Shown here: one piece after another, positions 34,607 through 43,220 of the stretch
How the letters are laid out: each line of letters begins with the position of its first letter
Numbering within the stretch: the first letter of the stretch is position 1
NCBI GenBank assembly: GCA_009841145.1
Contig: VXMJ01000014.1
Span: 1-58,922 of the forward strand
DNA from: Caldilineaceae bacterium SB0661_bin_34
GTDB lineage: Bacteria > Chloroflexota > Anaerolineae > Caldilineales > Caldilineaceae
Direction of reading: 5' to 3'
DNA: 58,922 bases
Notes under the pieces: generated by a model
Told to the model about the DNA's origin: nothing
The model's database searches: none
Seen by the model: only the letters and a program-made list of their open reading frames with translations
Program-made: the position numbers and the translations under genes

Positions 34607-36703
34607 TCATTCCGCCAGAGTGACGACCAAATTTCCAAAGCGGTCAATCTCGGCGGAGCCCCGCGGTCCAACCACGGCCGTGGATTCGCGTTCCTCCACG
34701 ATGGCCGGGCCGCGGACGGTTGAACCCCTGCCAAGCAGGTAGCGGTCGTAAACGGGAGTGTCGACGAAGTCCCCGGCCTCGGTGAAATAGGCGGGACGGC
34801 TGCCCTTAAGAGCCTGGTCGGGGCCTGAACCTGCTGCGAATTCGGGCAAGACCACCTGAGGCCTGGGACCGGAGGCGTTAAGCCGGCAGGTGGTGATTTC
34901 CAAGTCCAGATGAGTGTGGGCATGACCATAAATTTCCTCGTAGCGAGCGAAGAAGTACGGCCGCAAGTCCCCGTCCAGCGACATGTCGGAAGGTCTGGTG
35001 CAGGGCAGCGTAACCGAGATCTCGTGCCCCTGGCCCACATGGCGCAAATCGGCTTTGAGCGTAAAGGTCATGTCGTCGTCTGCGATACCGGCGGACTGCA
35101 GCACGCGCCTTCCTTCCACCTCCAATCCGGCATAGATTCCGTCCAACTCGATCAGGGACGAGGCATTGAGACGCTCCATGTGGGTGCGCGCGAACTCAAA
35201 CGCCGGCGGCGCGGTGAGGAAGCCCAGGGCCGACGTGACCCCGGCGGACGCGGGGCAGACAAACCCCTGCATCTTGAGCGCCCGCGCAATCTCATAGGCA
35301 TGCACCGGTCCGGCGCCTCCAAACGCCATCAGGCGGAGACTGCGGGGATCGGCACCCCGTTCCGCGACATGAACCCTGGTGGCCGAAATCATGTTCTCGT
35401 TGACTACCCGGAAAATCCCATGGGCGGTTTCGGTAACGGTCAAACCCATCCGGTCCGCCAACCCGGCCATCGCCGTTTCAGCCGCAGCCCGATCCAAGAT
35501 CATGCGCCCGCCGAGGAAGAAACCGGGGTCCAAATAGCCCAGCAGCAGATCGGCATCCGTCACGGTCGGCGCATCCCCGCCCAAGCCGTAACAGGCAGGG
35601 CCCGGATCGGCACCGGCAGAATCGGGCCCCACTTTGAGCAGGCCAAGTTCGTCAACCCGGGCCACGGATCCGCCGCCGGCTCCAATCTCGATTAGTTCGA
35701 TGGCCGGTACGCGCACCGGAAGACCCGAGCCGCGCTTGAAGCGGTGTACACGCGCAATCTCAAAGTGATCGGACATGGCCGGCTGTCCGTCCTTGATGAG
35801 ACACATCTTGGCGGTGGTGCCGCCCATGTCGAACGAGACCAGATCGGGCAGATCCAGCAGCTCGCCGTAGAACACGGCGGCCAGCGCCCCGGCCGCAGGC
35901 CCGGACTCGACCAGCCGGATCGGAAACTTGGCCGCGGTCTCCAGAGTCGAAACCCCGCCCGAGGAGAGCATCAGGAACATCTCGCGCTCGAATCCGACCT
36001 CCCTGAGAACCTCTCCCAGCTGCCTGAGATAGGTTGCGGCCAACGGCTGCACATATGCGTTGCACACCGTGGTTGACATGCGTTCGTACTCCCTGATTTC
36101 CGGAGCCACCTCGTGCGACAGGGATACGCGGAGATGGGGCAGGCGTTCCGAAAGCCAGGCACCTGCCTTCCGTTCGTGTTCCGGATTGGTGAAGGCATGC
36201 AGGAAGCAGACCGCAATCGATTCAACCGAGTCCGTTACCCCGGCGCGCTCCAATCGCTTGGCAATGTCGCCAAGACTGGCGACGGACAACTCCTCGATCA
36301 CACCACCGAACGCGTCCATGCGCTCCCTGGCTTCAAACCGCAACGGCCGGGGCACCAGGTGCTCAACCTGAGGAGCATGCAGGTCGTAGATGTCGTAGCG
36401 CATCTCGCGCTGGGTATCCAGCACGTCGCTGAATCCCTGTGTGGCCAGGAGCAGCGTTACTGCACCCTTGCGCTCGACCAGGCAGTTGGTGATCAGAGTC
36501 GTGCCGTGGATGGCGTTCGAAACCTGGGAACCGGAAAACCCGGCTTCGGCCAACAGCGTCCGCCAGCCGGCGCGCACGGCGGCTTCCGGGCTGCGCGCCG
36601 TGGTGGCCAGCTTGTGGCTGTGAATGCGACCACTGGCCTCGTCGTAAAGGACAAGGTCCGTAAATGTTCCGCCGATGTCGAAACCAATTCGAAGTCCGGC
36701 CAT
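34607..36703 (-). CDS. hyuA: Hydantoinase A family protein (HyuA), copy 1
   Basis: A 698-residue HyuA-type subunit with the actin-like ATPase fold. RIGFDIGGTFTDLV is phosphate motif 1, SFDMGGTTAKMCL phosphate motif 2, and AFGGAGPVHAYEIA the adenosine motif. SSGGVST, EIGAGGGSVA and the ATRVHVAERG segment are typical of the N-methylhydantoinase A/oxoprolinase A family. ATG 36703 places the Rossmann-like strand at residue 4; an in-frame ATG at 36772 would add 23 unlikely residues. A 202-bp gap separates it from the downstream M14 gene, longer than other gaps in this operon. It is strikingly similar to the upstream copy, so this is a tandem duplication. Confidence 0.93.
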   Translation of the reverse strand: MAGLRIGFDIGGTFTDLVLYDEASGRIHSHKLATTARSPEAAVRAGWRTLLAEAGFSGSQVSNAIHGTTLITNCLVERKGAVTLLLATQGFSDVLDTQREMRYDIYDLHAPQVEHLVPRPLRFEARERMDAFGGVIEELSVASLGDIAKRLERAGVTDSVESIAVCFLHAFTNPEHERKAGAWLSERLPHLRVSLSHEVAPEIREYERMSTTVCNAYVQPLAATYLRQLGEVLREVGFEREMFLMLSSGGVSTLETAAKFPIRLVESGPAAGALAAVFYGELLDLPDLVSFDMGGTTAKMCLIKDGQPAMSDHFEIARVHRFKRGSGLPVRVPAIELIEIGAGGGSVARVDELGLLKVGPDSAGADPGPACYGLGGDAPTVTDADLLLGYLDPGFFLGGRMILDRAAAETAMAGLADRMGLTVTETAHGIFRVVNENMISATRVHVAERGADPRSLRLMAFGGAGPVHAYEIARALKMQGFVCPASAGVTSALGFLTAPPAFEFARTHMERLNASSLIELDGIYAGLEVEGRRVLQSAGIADDDMTFTLKADLRHVGQGHEISVTLPCTRPSDMSLDGDLRPYFFARYEEIYGHAHTHLDLEITTCRLNASGPRPQVVLPEFAAGSGPDQALKGSRPAYFTEAGDFVDTPVYDRYLLGRGSTVRGPAIVEERESTAVVGPRGSAEIDRFGNLVVTLAE

Positions 36704-36778
36704 TGGGCTTGGATGTCCTGATTGTCCAGAGAGGTGGCTGCTGTGCGCTTCGCCATGTGAAGGCAAAGGCATCCGTGT

Positions 36779-38866
36779 TCAGTCGCGCAGGGTAACTACC
36801 AAATTTGCATACCTATCGATTTCACCAAGTCCGCGGGGCCCAATGACGGCCGTGGACTCGCGCTCCTCCACGATGGCCGGTCCCTCAACCGAGGTCCCCC
36901 GCCCCAGCAAATACCGGTCATAGACTGGCGTGTCGACATAGGATCGGGTTTCCGCGAAATACACGGGACGGCTGCCTTTAAGGGCAGCCGCGGGATCGGA
37001 ACCCGGCTCGGCCTCCGGCAACGCGATGTCCGGCTTGGGTCCGGAGGCGTTCAGGCGGCAGGTGGTGATCTCCAGGTCCAGATGGGTGTGGGCGTGGCCG
37101 TAAATTTCCGTATACCGGTCGAAGAAATGGGGCCGCAGTTGTTCTTCGAGCGATGTGTCCGCCAGGCGATCCCATGGCAGGGACACCACGATCTCGTGAC
37201 CCTGACCCACATGCCGCAGATCGGCCTCCCGCGTGAACACCATGTCTTCTTCCGCGATACCGGCCTTGCGCAGAACCTGCCTTCCCTCCGCGGCCAGTTC
37301 GTCGTAGATCCGGTCCAGTTCGGCCAGGCCGGACGGTTCCAGGCGCGCGATGTGGGTCCGGGCAAACTCAAAGGCGGAGGGCGCGGTTAGGAAACCGAGG
37401 GCCGAAGTCACACCGGCCGAGGCCGGGCAGACAAACCCGCGCATCCTGAGTGCCCGCGCAATTTCATAGGCGTGGACCGGACCTGCGCCACCGATGGCCA
37501 TCAACTTGAGGCGCCTCGGATCCGCCCCGCGCTCGGCCACATGGACACGGGTGGCCGAAATCATGTTTTCGTTTACCACCTGGAAAATGCCGTGGGCCGT
37601 GTCCAGGGCGGACAGGTTCATCTCGGCCGCCAGACCGGCAATCGCCCGTTCGGAAGCCGAGCGGTCCAGCGTCATGCGGCCGCCCAGAAAGAACTCGGGA
37701 TTGAGGTAGCCGAGCAGCAAATCGGCATCCGTGACGGTCGGCTGATCGCCTCCCAGGCCGTAGCACGCAGGCCCGGGGTCGGCACCGGCCGAATCCGGAC
37801 CGACCTTGAGGAGGCCCAGTTCGTCCTTGCGCGCAATCGAGCCGCCGCCGGCACCGATCTCGATCAGTTCGATTGTGGGAACGCGGACCGGCAGGCCGGA
37901 ACCCCGCTTGAAACGGTGCACCCGGGCGATCTCAAAGTTGTCGGACATGGCCGGTCGGCCGTCCTTGATGAGGCACATCTTGGCCGTGGTGCCCCCCATG
38001 TCGAAGGACACCAAATCGGGTTCGTCCAGAAGCTCCCCGTAGAACACAGCCGCCAGCGCCCCCGCGGCAGGCCCGGACTCCACCAGGCGGATGGGGAACT
38101 TGACGGCCGTTTCCAGGGTGGACACGCCGCCCGAAGAGAGCATGAGAAACAGTTCGCGGGCGAATCCGGCATCCCGTAGTCGGACCTCCATCTGCCTCAA
38201 ATAGGTTTCGGCCAAGGGCTGCACGTAGGCATTGCAGACCGTGGTCGACATCCGCTCGTATTCCCGAATCTCGGGCGCGACCTCGTGGGACATGGATATT
38301 GGGAGACCGGGCAGCCGCTCTGCCAGACAGGCCCCCGCCGCCTGCTCGTGTTCCGGATTGGTGAAAGCGTGCAGGAAGCAAATCGCCACAGCCTCAACGC
38401 CTTCGTCCGCCAGCACCTCGGCCAACTGCTCCACCTCCGGCGCACACAGCGGGGTAACCACCTCACCCCTGCCGTTCAGTCGCTCCTCGACCTCAAGGCG
38501 CAGACGACGCGGAACCAACGGTTCCGGCAGGACCAGGAGCAGGTCATAGATGTCATAGCGCATCTCCTTGCCCATCTCCAGAATGTCCCGGAAGCCCTTG
38601 GTAGTGAGAAACGCCGTCCGGGCACCCTTGCGTTCAATCAAGGCGTTCGTGAAAAGGGTGGTGCCGTGGATCGCGGACTCCACATGGGGCGCGTCCGCGG
38701 CCGACACCAGTTCCTGCCAGCCCTGCAGGACGGCCAGGGCCGGGTCGTGGGGCGTGGTCAGGGTCTTGTGGGTTCGAATGGCACCGGACTGTTCGTCGAT
38801 CAGCACAAAGTCCGTAAACGTGCCACCAATGTCAAAGCCAAATCGCAGCGAACGCCTGTCGTTCAT
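36779..38866 (-). CDS. hyuA: Hydantoinase A family protein (HyuA), copy 2
   Basis: The 695-residue tandem paralogue of the following gene, same domain order: FGFDIGGTFTDFV, SFDMGGTTAKMCL, EIGAGGGSIA and AIGGAGPVHAYEIA. Long stretches are identical to copy 1, while the segment after MRYDIYDL differs. ATG 38866 has GAAGGG a few bases upstream. It is the first gene of the minus-strand operon and is divergent from the third hyuB (39056), with a 189-bp shared regulatory region. The natural pairing of the two HyuA with the two neighbouring HyuB subunits cannot be decided from sequence. Confidence 0.94.
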   Translation of the reverse strand: MNDRRSLRFGFDIGGTFTDFVLIDEQSGAIRTHKTLTTPHDPALAVLQGWQELVSAADAPHVESAIHGTTLFTNALIERKGARTAFLTTKGFRDILEMGKEMRYDIYDLLLVLPEPLVPRRLRLEVEERLNGRGEVVTPLCAPEVEQLAEVLADEGVEAVAICFLHAFTNPEHEQAAGACLAERLPGLPISMSHEVAPEIREYERMSTTVCNAYVQPLAETYLRQMEVRLRDAGFARELFLMLSSGGVSTLETAVKFPIRLVESGPAAGALAAVFYGELLDEPDLVSFDMGGTTAKMCLIKDGRPAMSDNFEIARVHRFKRGSGLPVRVPTIELIEIGAGGGSIARKDELGLLKVGPDSAGADPGPACYGLGGDQPTVTDADLLLGYLNPEFFLGGRMTLDRSASERAIAGLAAEMNLSALDTAHGIFQVVNENMISATRVHVAERGADPRRLKLMAIGGAGPVHAYEIARALRMRGFVCPASAGVTSALGFLTAPSAFEFARTHIARLEPSGLAELDRIYDELAAEGRQVLRKAGIAEEDMVFTREADLRHVGQGHEIVVSLPWDRLADTSLEEQLRPHFFDRYTEIYGHAHTHLDLEITTCRLNASGPKPDIALPEAEPGSDPAAALKGSRPVYFAETRSYVDTPVYDRYLLGRGTSVEGPAIVEERESTAVIGPRGLGEIDRYANLVVTLRD

Positions 38867-38905
38867 TCACCCTTCGTCCTTCGTCCCTGTGCGCCGATAC
38901 AATCA

Positions 38906-38976
38906 CGGTGGCGCAGGCCTGCGCCGGATCGAATGTATCACAGTGGTCCCCGTGCGGATCATTGCCTGCGCCACCG
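38906..38976. promoter_or_regulatory. Inverted-repeat operator candidate between divergent hyuA and hyuB
   Basis: CGGTGGCGCAGGC at 38906-38918 is repeated as its perfect reverse complement at 38964-38976 (13 bp). The first copy is also half of a 16-bp perfect palindrome, GGCGCAGGCCTGCGCC, at 38910-38925. Three related half-sites in a 189-bp divergent promoter region suggest a regulator binding site. The distal half-site overlaps the -35 of the hyuB promoter candidate. Confidence 0.5.
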
Positions 38977-38989
38977 ATTGCGGTACATT
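38962..38989 (+). promoter_or_regulatory. Promoter candidate for the third hyuB gene
   Basis: TTGCCT, 16 bp, TACATT: four of six matches in each hexamer. It lies about 70 bp before ATG 39056 and overlaps the inverted half-site at 38964-38976, which would suit repression. Confidence 0.3.
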
Positions 38990-39055
38990 CCAGGAAGCAC
39001 CGCAGGATTTGCCGGCCTGCCGGACGGCCAACCCGAACAGACCCTCCCATCAACC

Positions 39056-40705
39056 ATGCAGACCATCGACCCCATTACCCTTGAGATCCAGTGGCAACGC
39101 TTGATCAGCCTCATGGACGAGATCGACGACGCAACTGTCCGCACATCGTTTTCGACGATCGTTGGCGAGAGTCGAGATTTCGCCTGCATTCTGGTCAATC
39201 AGGACGGCTACTCCGTGTGCCAGTCCAGCTTCAGCCCCCCGGACTTCTGCGTGATCCTGCCGCGTACCACGCGCCACATTCTCACGCGCATCCCCAAGGA
39301 ATCCCTGGTCGACGGAGACGTCCTGGTCACGAACGACGCTTGGCTGGGAGCCGGCCACCTGCCGGACTACGTGGTCATCACCCCGGTTTTCTGGCAGGGG
39401 GAGGTGGTCGCCTTCGTGGGCACGATTGCCCACTTGGCGGACACCGGCGGGCATCCCGGCGACATCGAAAGCTACGACGTGTTCTCCGAAGGCCTGCGCC
39501 TGCCGCCTTGCAAACTATACGAAGGCGGCGAACCGAACGCGCTTGTGTTCGACATCATCGCGGGCAACTGCCGGGTGCCGGACCTGGTGCTGGGGGACCT
39601 GCGGGCGATCGTCGGCACCCACCGTCTGGGCGCCAATCGGGTTCGGGAATTCCTGCGCGACTACGACCTGGACGACATGCGGCTGCTGTCCGACACCATC
39701 CACGACAGTTCCGAAGGGCTGATGCGGCAACGCATCCAGGATCTGCCGGACGGCATCCACGAGTTCGGGCTTGACATTGACGGCTACATCGACCTGGTCC
39801 ACCTCCATGCCACGGTCGAAATCCGCGGCTCGGACATTTATGTTGACTACACCGGCACATCCGGCCAGACGCGCAACGGGTCGATCAACTGTGTCTACAA
39901 CGTGACCTACTCCAGCACGCTGTATCCGTTCAAGTGCGCCCTGGCCAGCCGCATCCCCAACAACGAGGGATTGTTCCGTCCCATTCACGTCACGGCCCCC
40001 AAGGGATGCATCCTCAACTGCGAGTTTCCCTTCCCGGTGCGCGCCCGCGCCAAAACCACCAACAACATCAACCAAGTTCTGTTCGGAGCCGTATGGCCCA
40101 TCCTGGGGGAACATGCCCAGGCCGGCAGCGGGTCCATCTGGCCCTTTTCCGTACGGGGCGACGAGGAGGGTTTCGGCAACTTCTCCGTCCATATCCTGCC
40201 CCACGGCGGCCGGGGCGCCATGCAGGCCATCGACGGCATGATCCCGATTGCCTTTCCGCACAACAGCTCGGTCACGCCGGTTGAAATCATGGAGGTGCGG
40301 TCGCCGGTACTCATCAAGCAGAAGGAGTACCTGCCCGACTCCGCGGGCCCCGGGCAATACCGGGGCGGCACCGGACAGCTGATGACGTTTCAGAGCATCG
40401 CCCAAACCACGCTGACGGCGCGGGTGCGTCCGGACAAGATGTTCTGTGCTCCGCCCGGCTTGTCCGGCGGGGAACCGGGACGCGTAGGCACCGTGCGGGT
40501 CAACGGCAGCCCCATTGAGCGTTTCCCTCCCATTCCCCTGGAGTATGGCGACGAGATCGAACTGCGCATGCCCGGCGGCGGCGGTTTCGGCCCCGTATCC
40601 GAACGGTCGACAGAAGCAGTCCTGGCCGACTACCGGAGGGGATACATCACCCGGGAGGGTGCCCTGCGGGACTATGGTGTGGATGTAGCCGGGGAGGCCC
40701 GGTAA
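39056..40705 (+). CDS. hyuB: Hydantoinase B family protein (HyuB), third copy
   Basis: A 549-residue HyuB subunit, divergent from the hyuA operon. TIDPITLEIQWQRLISLMDE, FSTIVGESRDF, NDAWLGAGHLPDY (Ala replaces the usual Pro), HLADTGGHPGD, GSGSIWPFSVRGD and MPGGGGFGPVSERS define the family. It is very like the second copy. The frame is open upstream to 38285, but that part runs antisense through hyuA, so ATG 39056, directly before the conserved start, is chosen; no good ribosome binding site is seen. It is convergent with the enolase-superfamily gene after a 42-bp gap. Confidence 0.93.
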   Translation: MQTIDPITLEIQWQRLISLMDEIDDATVRTSFSTIVGESRDFACILVNQDGYSVCQSSFSPPDFCVILPRTTRHILTRIPKESLVDGDVLVTNDAWLGAGHLPDYVVITPVFWQGEVVAFVGTIAHLADTGGHPGDIESYDVFSEGLRLPPCKLYEGGEPNALVFDIIAGNCRVPDLVLGDLRAIVGTHRLGANRVREFLRDYDLDDMRLLSDTIHDSSEGLMRQRIQDLPDGIHEFGLDIDGYIDLVHLHATVEIRGSDIYVDYTGTSGQTRNGSINCVYNVTYSSTLYPFKCALASRIPNNEGLFRPIHVTAPKGCILNCEFPFPVRARAKTTNNINQVLFGAVWPILGEHAQAGSGSIWPFSVRGDEEGFGNFSVHILPHGGRGAMQAIDGMIPIAFPHNSSVTPVEIMEVRSPVLIKQKEYLPDSAGPGQYRGGTGQLMTFQSIAQTTLTARVRPDKMFCAPPGLSGGEPGRVGTVRVNGSPIERFPPIPLEYGDEIELRMPGGGGFGPVSERSTEAVLADYRRGYITREGALRDYGVDVAGEAR

Positions 40706-40747
40706 CCCGGCGCGGCCGACGGACCGAGGGTTCCGGCATCCGGGTCT

Positions 40748-41836
40748 TCAGGCTTCGACAGTAAACCTTTCCACCTTGTCCCAGTCCAGTTCCACGCCCA
40801 ATCCGGGACCGTCGGGAGTAGGCAGAATCCCTTCGACCGGCGCAGGCGCATCGGCCACGAACGTATCCGCGAGATCGGTGGCCGGAGACGGCCAGCGTGC
40901 GCACGGCAGGGCCGATGCCAGATGGCAGGCGGCAACCGCAATCAGATCGTAGTAGATTGCAATCGACAGACCGAAGCCGGCGGCCTCGAACAGGTGGCCA
41001 ATCTGCTGCACGGTCTGCAACCCCCCGTGCTTGCTTATTTTCATCAGGGCCAAGGTGGCCGCGCCCTGCCGAACCACTTCCATGGCATCCGGCAAACCGT
41101 AGATGGCCTCGTCGGCCATGATGGGCGTATACAGACGCCCTGCCAGTTCCGCCATATCCGCGATACGCTCCACCGGCTGTTCCACCGCACCCAGGGAGCC
41201 CAAATCCTCCATGGCTTTCAGGGCCGGAATGGCCTGGGTCAGGTTGTAGCCGATGTTGCCGTCAACCTGAATCACGGCCCGACCGCGCACCGCCTCCGCC
41301 ACGGCGGCGTAACGCTTTACATCCTCAGCCGGGTCCAACCCGATTTTCATTTTCAGCACGCCGTAACCGTGCTCGTCCAACTGGGCCGTGGCATGGGCCG
41401 CCATGTCCTCCGGAGCCCCGTGATGTACGAAACCCATGAGCGTAATGCCGGACCGCACCTTGCCGCCCATGAGCTGATATACCGGCACGCCAAGGGCCTT
41501 GCCCTTAAGGTCCCACAGAGCCATCTCAACACCCGAATAGGAGAAGTAATGGTGGGGGAGTGCGGCTTTCATCTCCCGGTTCAGCACCGTGATCCGCATG
41601 GGATCGGCACCCACGACCACCGGTACCAGGTGGTGCCGGATGTTGGCCAGCATGCCTTCCGCGGTTTCACCGTAGAAGGGGGCGTCAACCGAAGCCTGTC
41701 CCAGCCCGGTGATCCCCTCGTCGGTTTCCAGTTCTATCAGGATGGTCGGCGCCTGATCCCACGTTCCGTAGGAGGTCGTCAGGATTTCAGACCGCGGGAT
41801 GTTCAGCAATCGGGCCTTGAGGTTCGTAATTTTCAT
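40748..41836 (-). CDS. Enolase superfamily enzyme (MLE subgroup-like), copy 1
   Basis: A 362-residue mandelate racemase/muconate lactonizing enzyme family member. LKMKIG (Lys162, Lys164) is the KxK motif; metal ligands are VDGN (Asp192), VEQP (Glu219) and ADEA (Asp242); MKISKHGG gives the second lysine (Lys266/269). This lysine arrangement marks the MLE subgroup, which includes dipeptide epimerases, N-succinylamino acid racemases and hydroxyproline-betaine epimerases. The Asp-x-Asp motif of Ala-Glu epimerases is not seen; the eighth-strand region reads AIYYDLIAVAA. It lies 26 bp downstream of the aminotransferase gene, so they are probably co-transcribed. Confidence 0.92.
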   Translation of the reverse strand: MKITNLKARLLNIPRSEILTTSYGTWDQAPTILIELETDEGITGLGQASVDAPFYGETAEGMLANIRHHLVPVVVGADPMRITVLNREMKAALPHHYFSYSGVEMALWDLKGKALGVPVYQLMGGKVRSGITLMGFVHHGAPEDMAAHATAQLDEHGYGVLKMKIGLDPAEDVKRYAAVAEAVRGRAVIQVDGNIGYNLTQAIPALKAMEDLGSLGAVEQPVERIADMAELAGRLYTPIMADEAIYGLPDAMEVVRQGAATLALMKISKHGGLQTVQQIGHLFEAAGFGLSIAIYYDLIAVAACHLASALPCARWPSPATDLADTFVADAPAPVEGILPTPDGPGLGVELDWDKVERFTVEA

Positions 41837-41862
41837 GGGAAACTCCGGGGGGCAAAAAAGCT

Positions 41863-43023
41863 TCAGATATTGGCGATGAACCGCTTCATGCGGGCAGTGG
41901 CACGGGCAATGTCGTCCAGGGCCTGCAGCAGCGTGATGCGAACATGGTCGGTCTTGGGATCGCCAAAGAGAGTGCCGGGAAAAATCATGACTCCCTCCTC
42001 CTGCAGCAACCGCAGGCAGAACTCCTCCGAGTCAAGACCGGTGGAAGCCACATTGGCGTAGATGTACATGCCCCCGCCCGGGTGGCCGTAGGTAAGGTCC
42101 ATGTCGTCCAGGGCCTGCATCAAGACCCTGCGCCGCGCATCATAGGCCTGGCGCATCTCCTCCACGGCGGTCTGCGGTCCGGTCAGGGCCGCCAGCGCCG
42201 CCTGCTGCATGGGTGTGGCCGTGCAGATGCTCATCGTGTGCTTGACTTCGACCACAGCCTCCGCGAATTCCCTCGGCGCAGCGAAGTAGCCAACCCGCAG
42301 GCCGGTCATGGCGTAAGCCTTGGCAAACCCATTGACGGTGATGGTTCGCTCCCGCATACCCGGGAATGTGGCCAGCGACACATGTTCCAAGCCGTCGTAC
42401 ATGAGCTTTTCGTAGATTTCGTCCGAAATCACAATGAGATCGTGTTCAACGCACAGTTCGGCGAGCTCGACCAGACGGGCCGGAGGGATCACGCCTCCCG
42501 TGGGGTTATTGGGTGTGACGATGGCAATCGCCTTGGTCCTGGGGGTGATGCGCGCAGCGACGTCATCCGCTGTCAGGGCAAAGTCAAGTTCCTGCGTGGT
42601 CGGGACGGACACGACCGAGCCGCCGGCCAAACTCACCATGTGGTCGTAGGCGTTGTAGCGCGGCTCCTGCAACAGCAACTCGTCACCGGGACCGATAAGG
42701 GCTTGAATCAACAGGTACAGGGCTTCCTGACAGCCGTTCGTCACCACGACTTCATCGGCCGCATAGTCCAGACCGTTGTCTGTTCTCAGCTTGTCGGCGA
42801 TGGCTGCCCGCAATTCGGGAAGCCCCGCCGGCAGGGTGTAGTGCGTGTCCCCGGCCGCCATTGCTGCCGCAGCCGCCTCCACTACATGGGCCGGCGCGTC
42901 GAAGTCGGGATCCCCCCTGCCCAAGGTAATTACGTCATCGAGTTCGGACGCCATCGCGAGCATGCGGGAGCGGAGGCTTCCCTGCACCCTAGAACGGTGC
43001 TGGACGATTCGTGCCTTCAACAT
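41863..43023 (-). CDS. PLP-dependent aminotransferase, class I/II
   Basis: A 386-residue fold-type I aminotransferase. VVVTNGCQEALYLL binds the cofactor phosphate, IVTPNNPTGG and VISDEIYEKLMYDG include the Asn and Asp/Tyr that contact PLP, and TVNGFAKAYAMTGLRVGY carries the Schiff-base lysine. The C-terminal Arg that binds the substrate carboxylate is in DHVRITLLQ. It starts at ATG 43023 and is divergent from the peptide-binding lipoprotein gene. With the downstream enolase-superfamily enzyme it could epimerise and then deaminate an amino acid; this is inference. Confidence 0.94.
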   Translation of the reverse strand: MLKARIVQHRSRVQGSLRSRMLAMASELDDVITLGRGDPDFDAPAHVVEAAAAAMAAGDTHYTLPAGLPELRAAIADKLRTDNGLDYAADEVVVTNGCQEALYLLIQALIGPGDELLLQEPRYNAYDHMVSLAGGSVVSVPTTQELDFALTADDVAARITPRTKAIAIVTPNNPTGGVIPPARLVELAELCVEHDLIVISDEIYEKLMYDGLEHVSLATFPGMRERTITVNGFAKAYAMTGLRVGYFAAPREFAEAVVEVKHTMSICTATPMQQAALAALTGPQTAVEEMRQAYDARRRVLMQALDDMDLTYGHPGGGMYIYANVASTGLDSEEFCLRLLQEEGVMIFPGTLFGDPKTDHVRITLLQALDDIARATARMKRFIANI

Positions 43024-43164
43024 CGGTGCCCCCCTTTACAAGGCGTTTTCGGTGCCGGCCCCCCTGTTTCTTCTGTTGTGCGGCCAACACCCGTCACATG
43101 ATGATCCCACATGCCCCGCCAAACCCGTGCCTCGAACCCTGGAGGATTCCGATGGGCCCATTTT

Positions 43165-43204
43165 AATGGTCGTTCAGCTATCATGAAGCCACTCAGCGAC
43201 CATT
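43165..43204. promoter_or_regulatory. Inverted repeat in the divergent aminotransferase/transporter region
   Basis: AATGGTCG at 43165-43172 and its reverse complement CGACCATT at 43197-43204 flank a TATCAT hexamer at about 43179. The 8-bp arms end about 17 bases before the ATG of the binding-protein gene. This is a plausible operator or promoter site. Confidence 0.35.
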
Positions 43205-43220
43205 TCAATAGGGGGCTTCG

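Noticed and set aside
38285-39055. Plus-strand open frame extending the third hyuB upstream by 257 codons
   Set aside because: It runs antisense through the well supported hyuA gene and shows no family motif; homology starts at the ATG at 39056.
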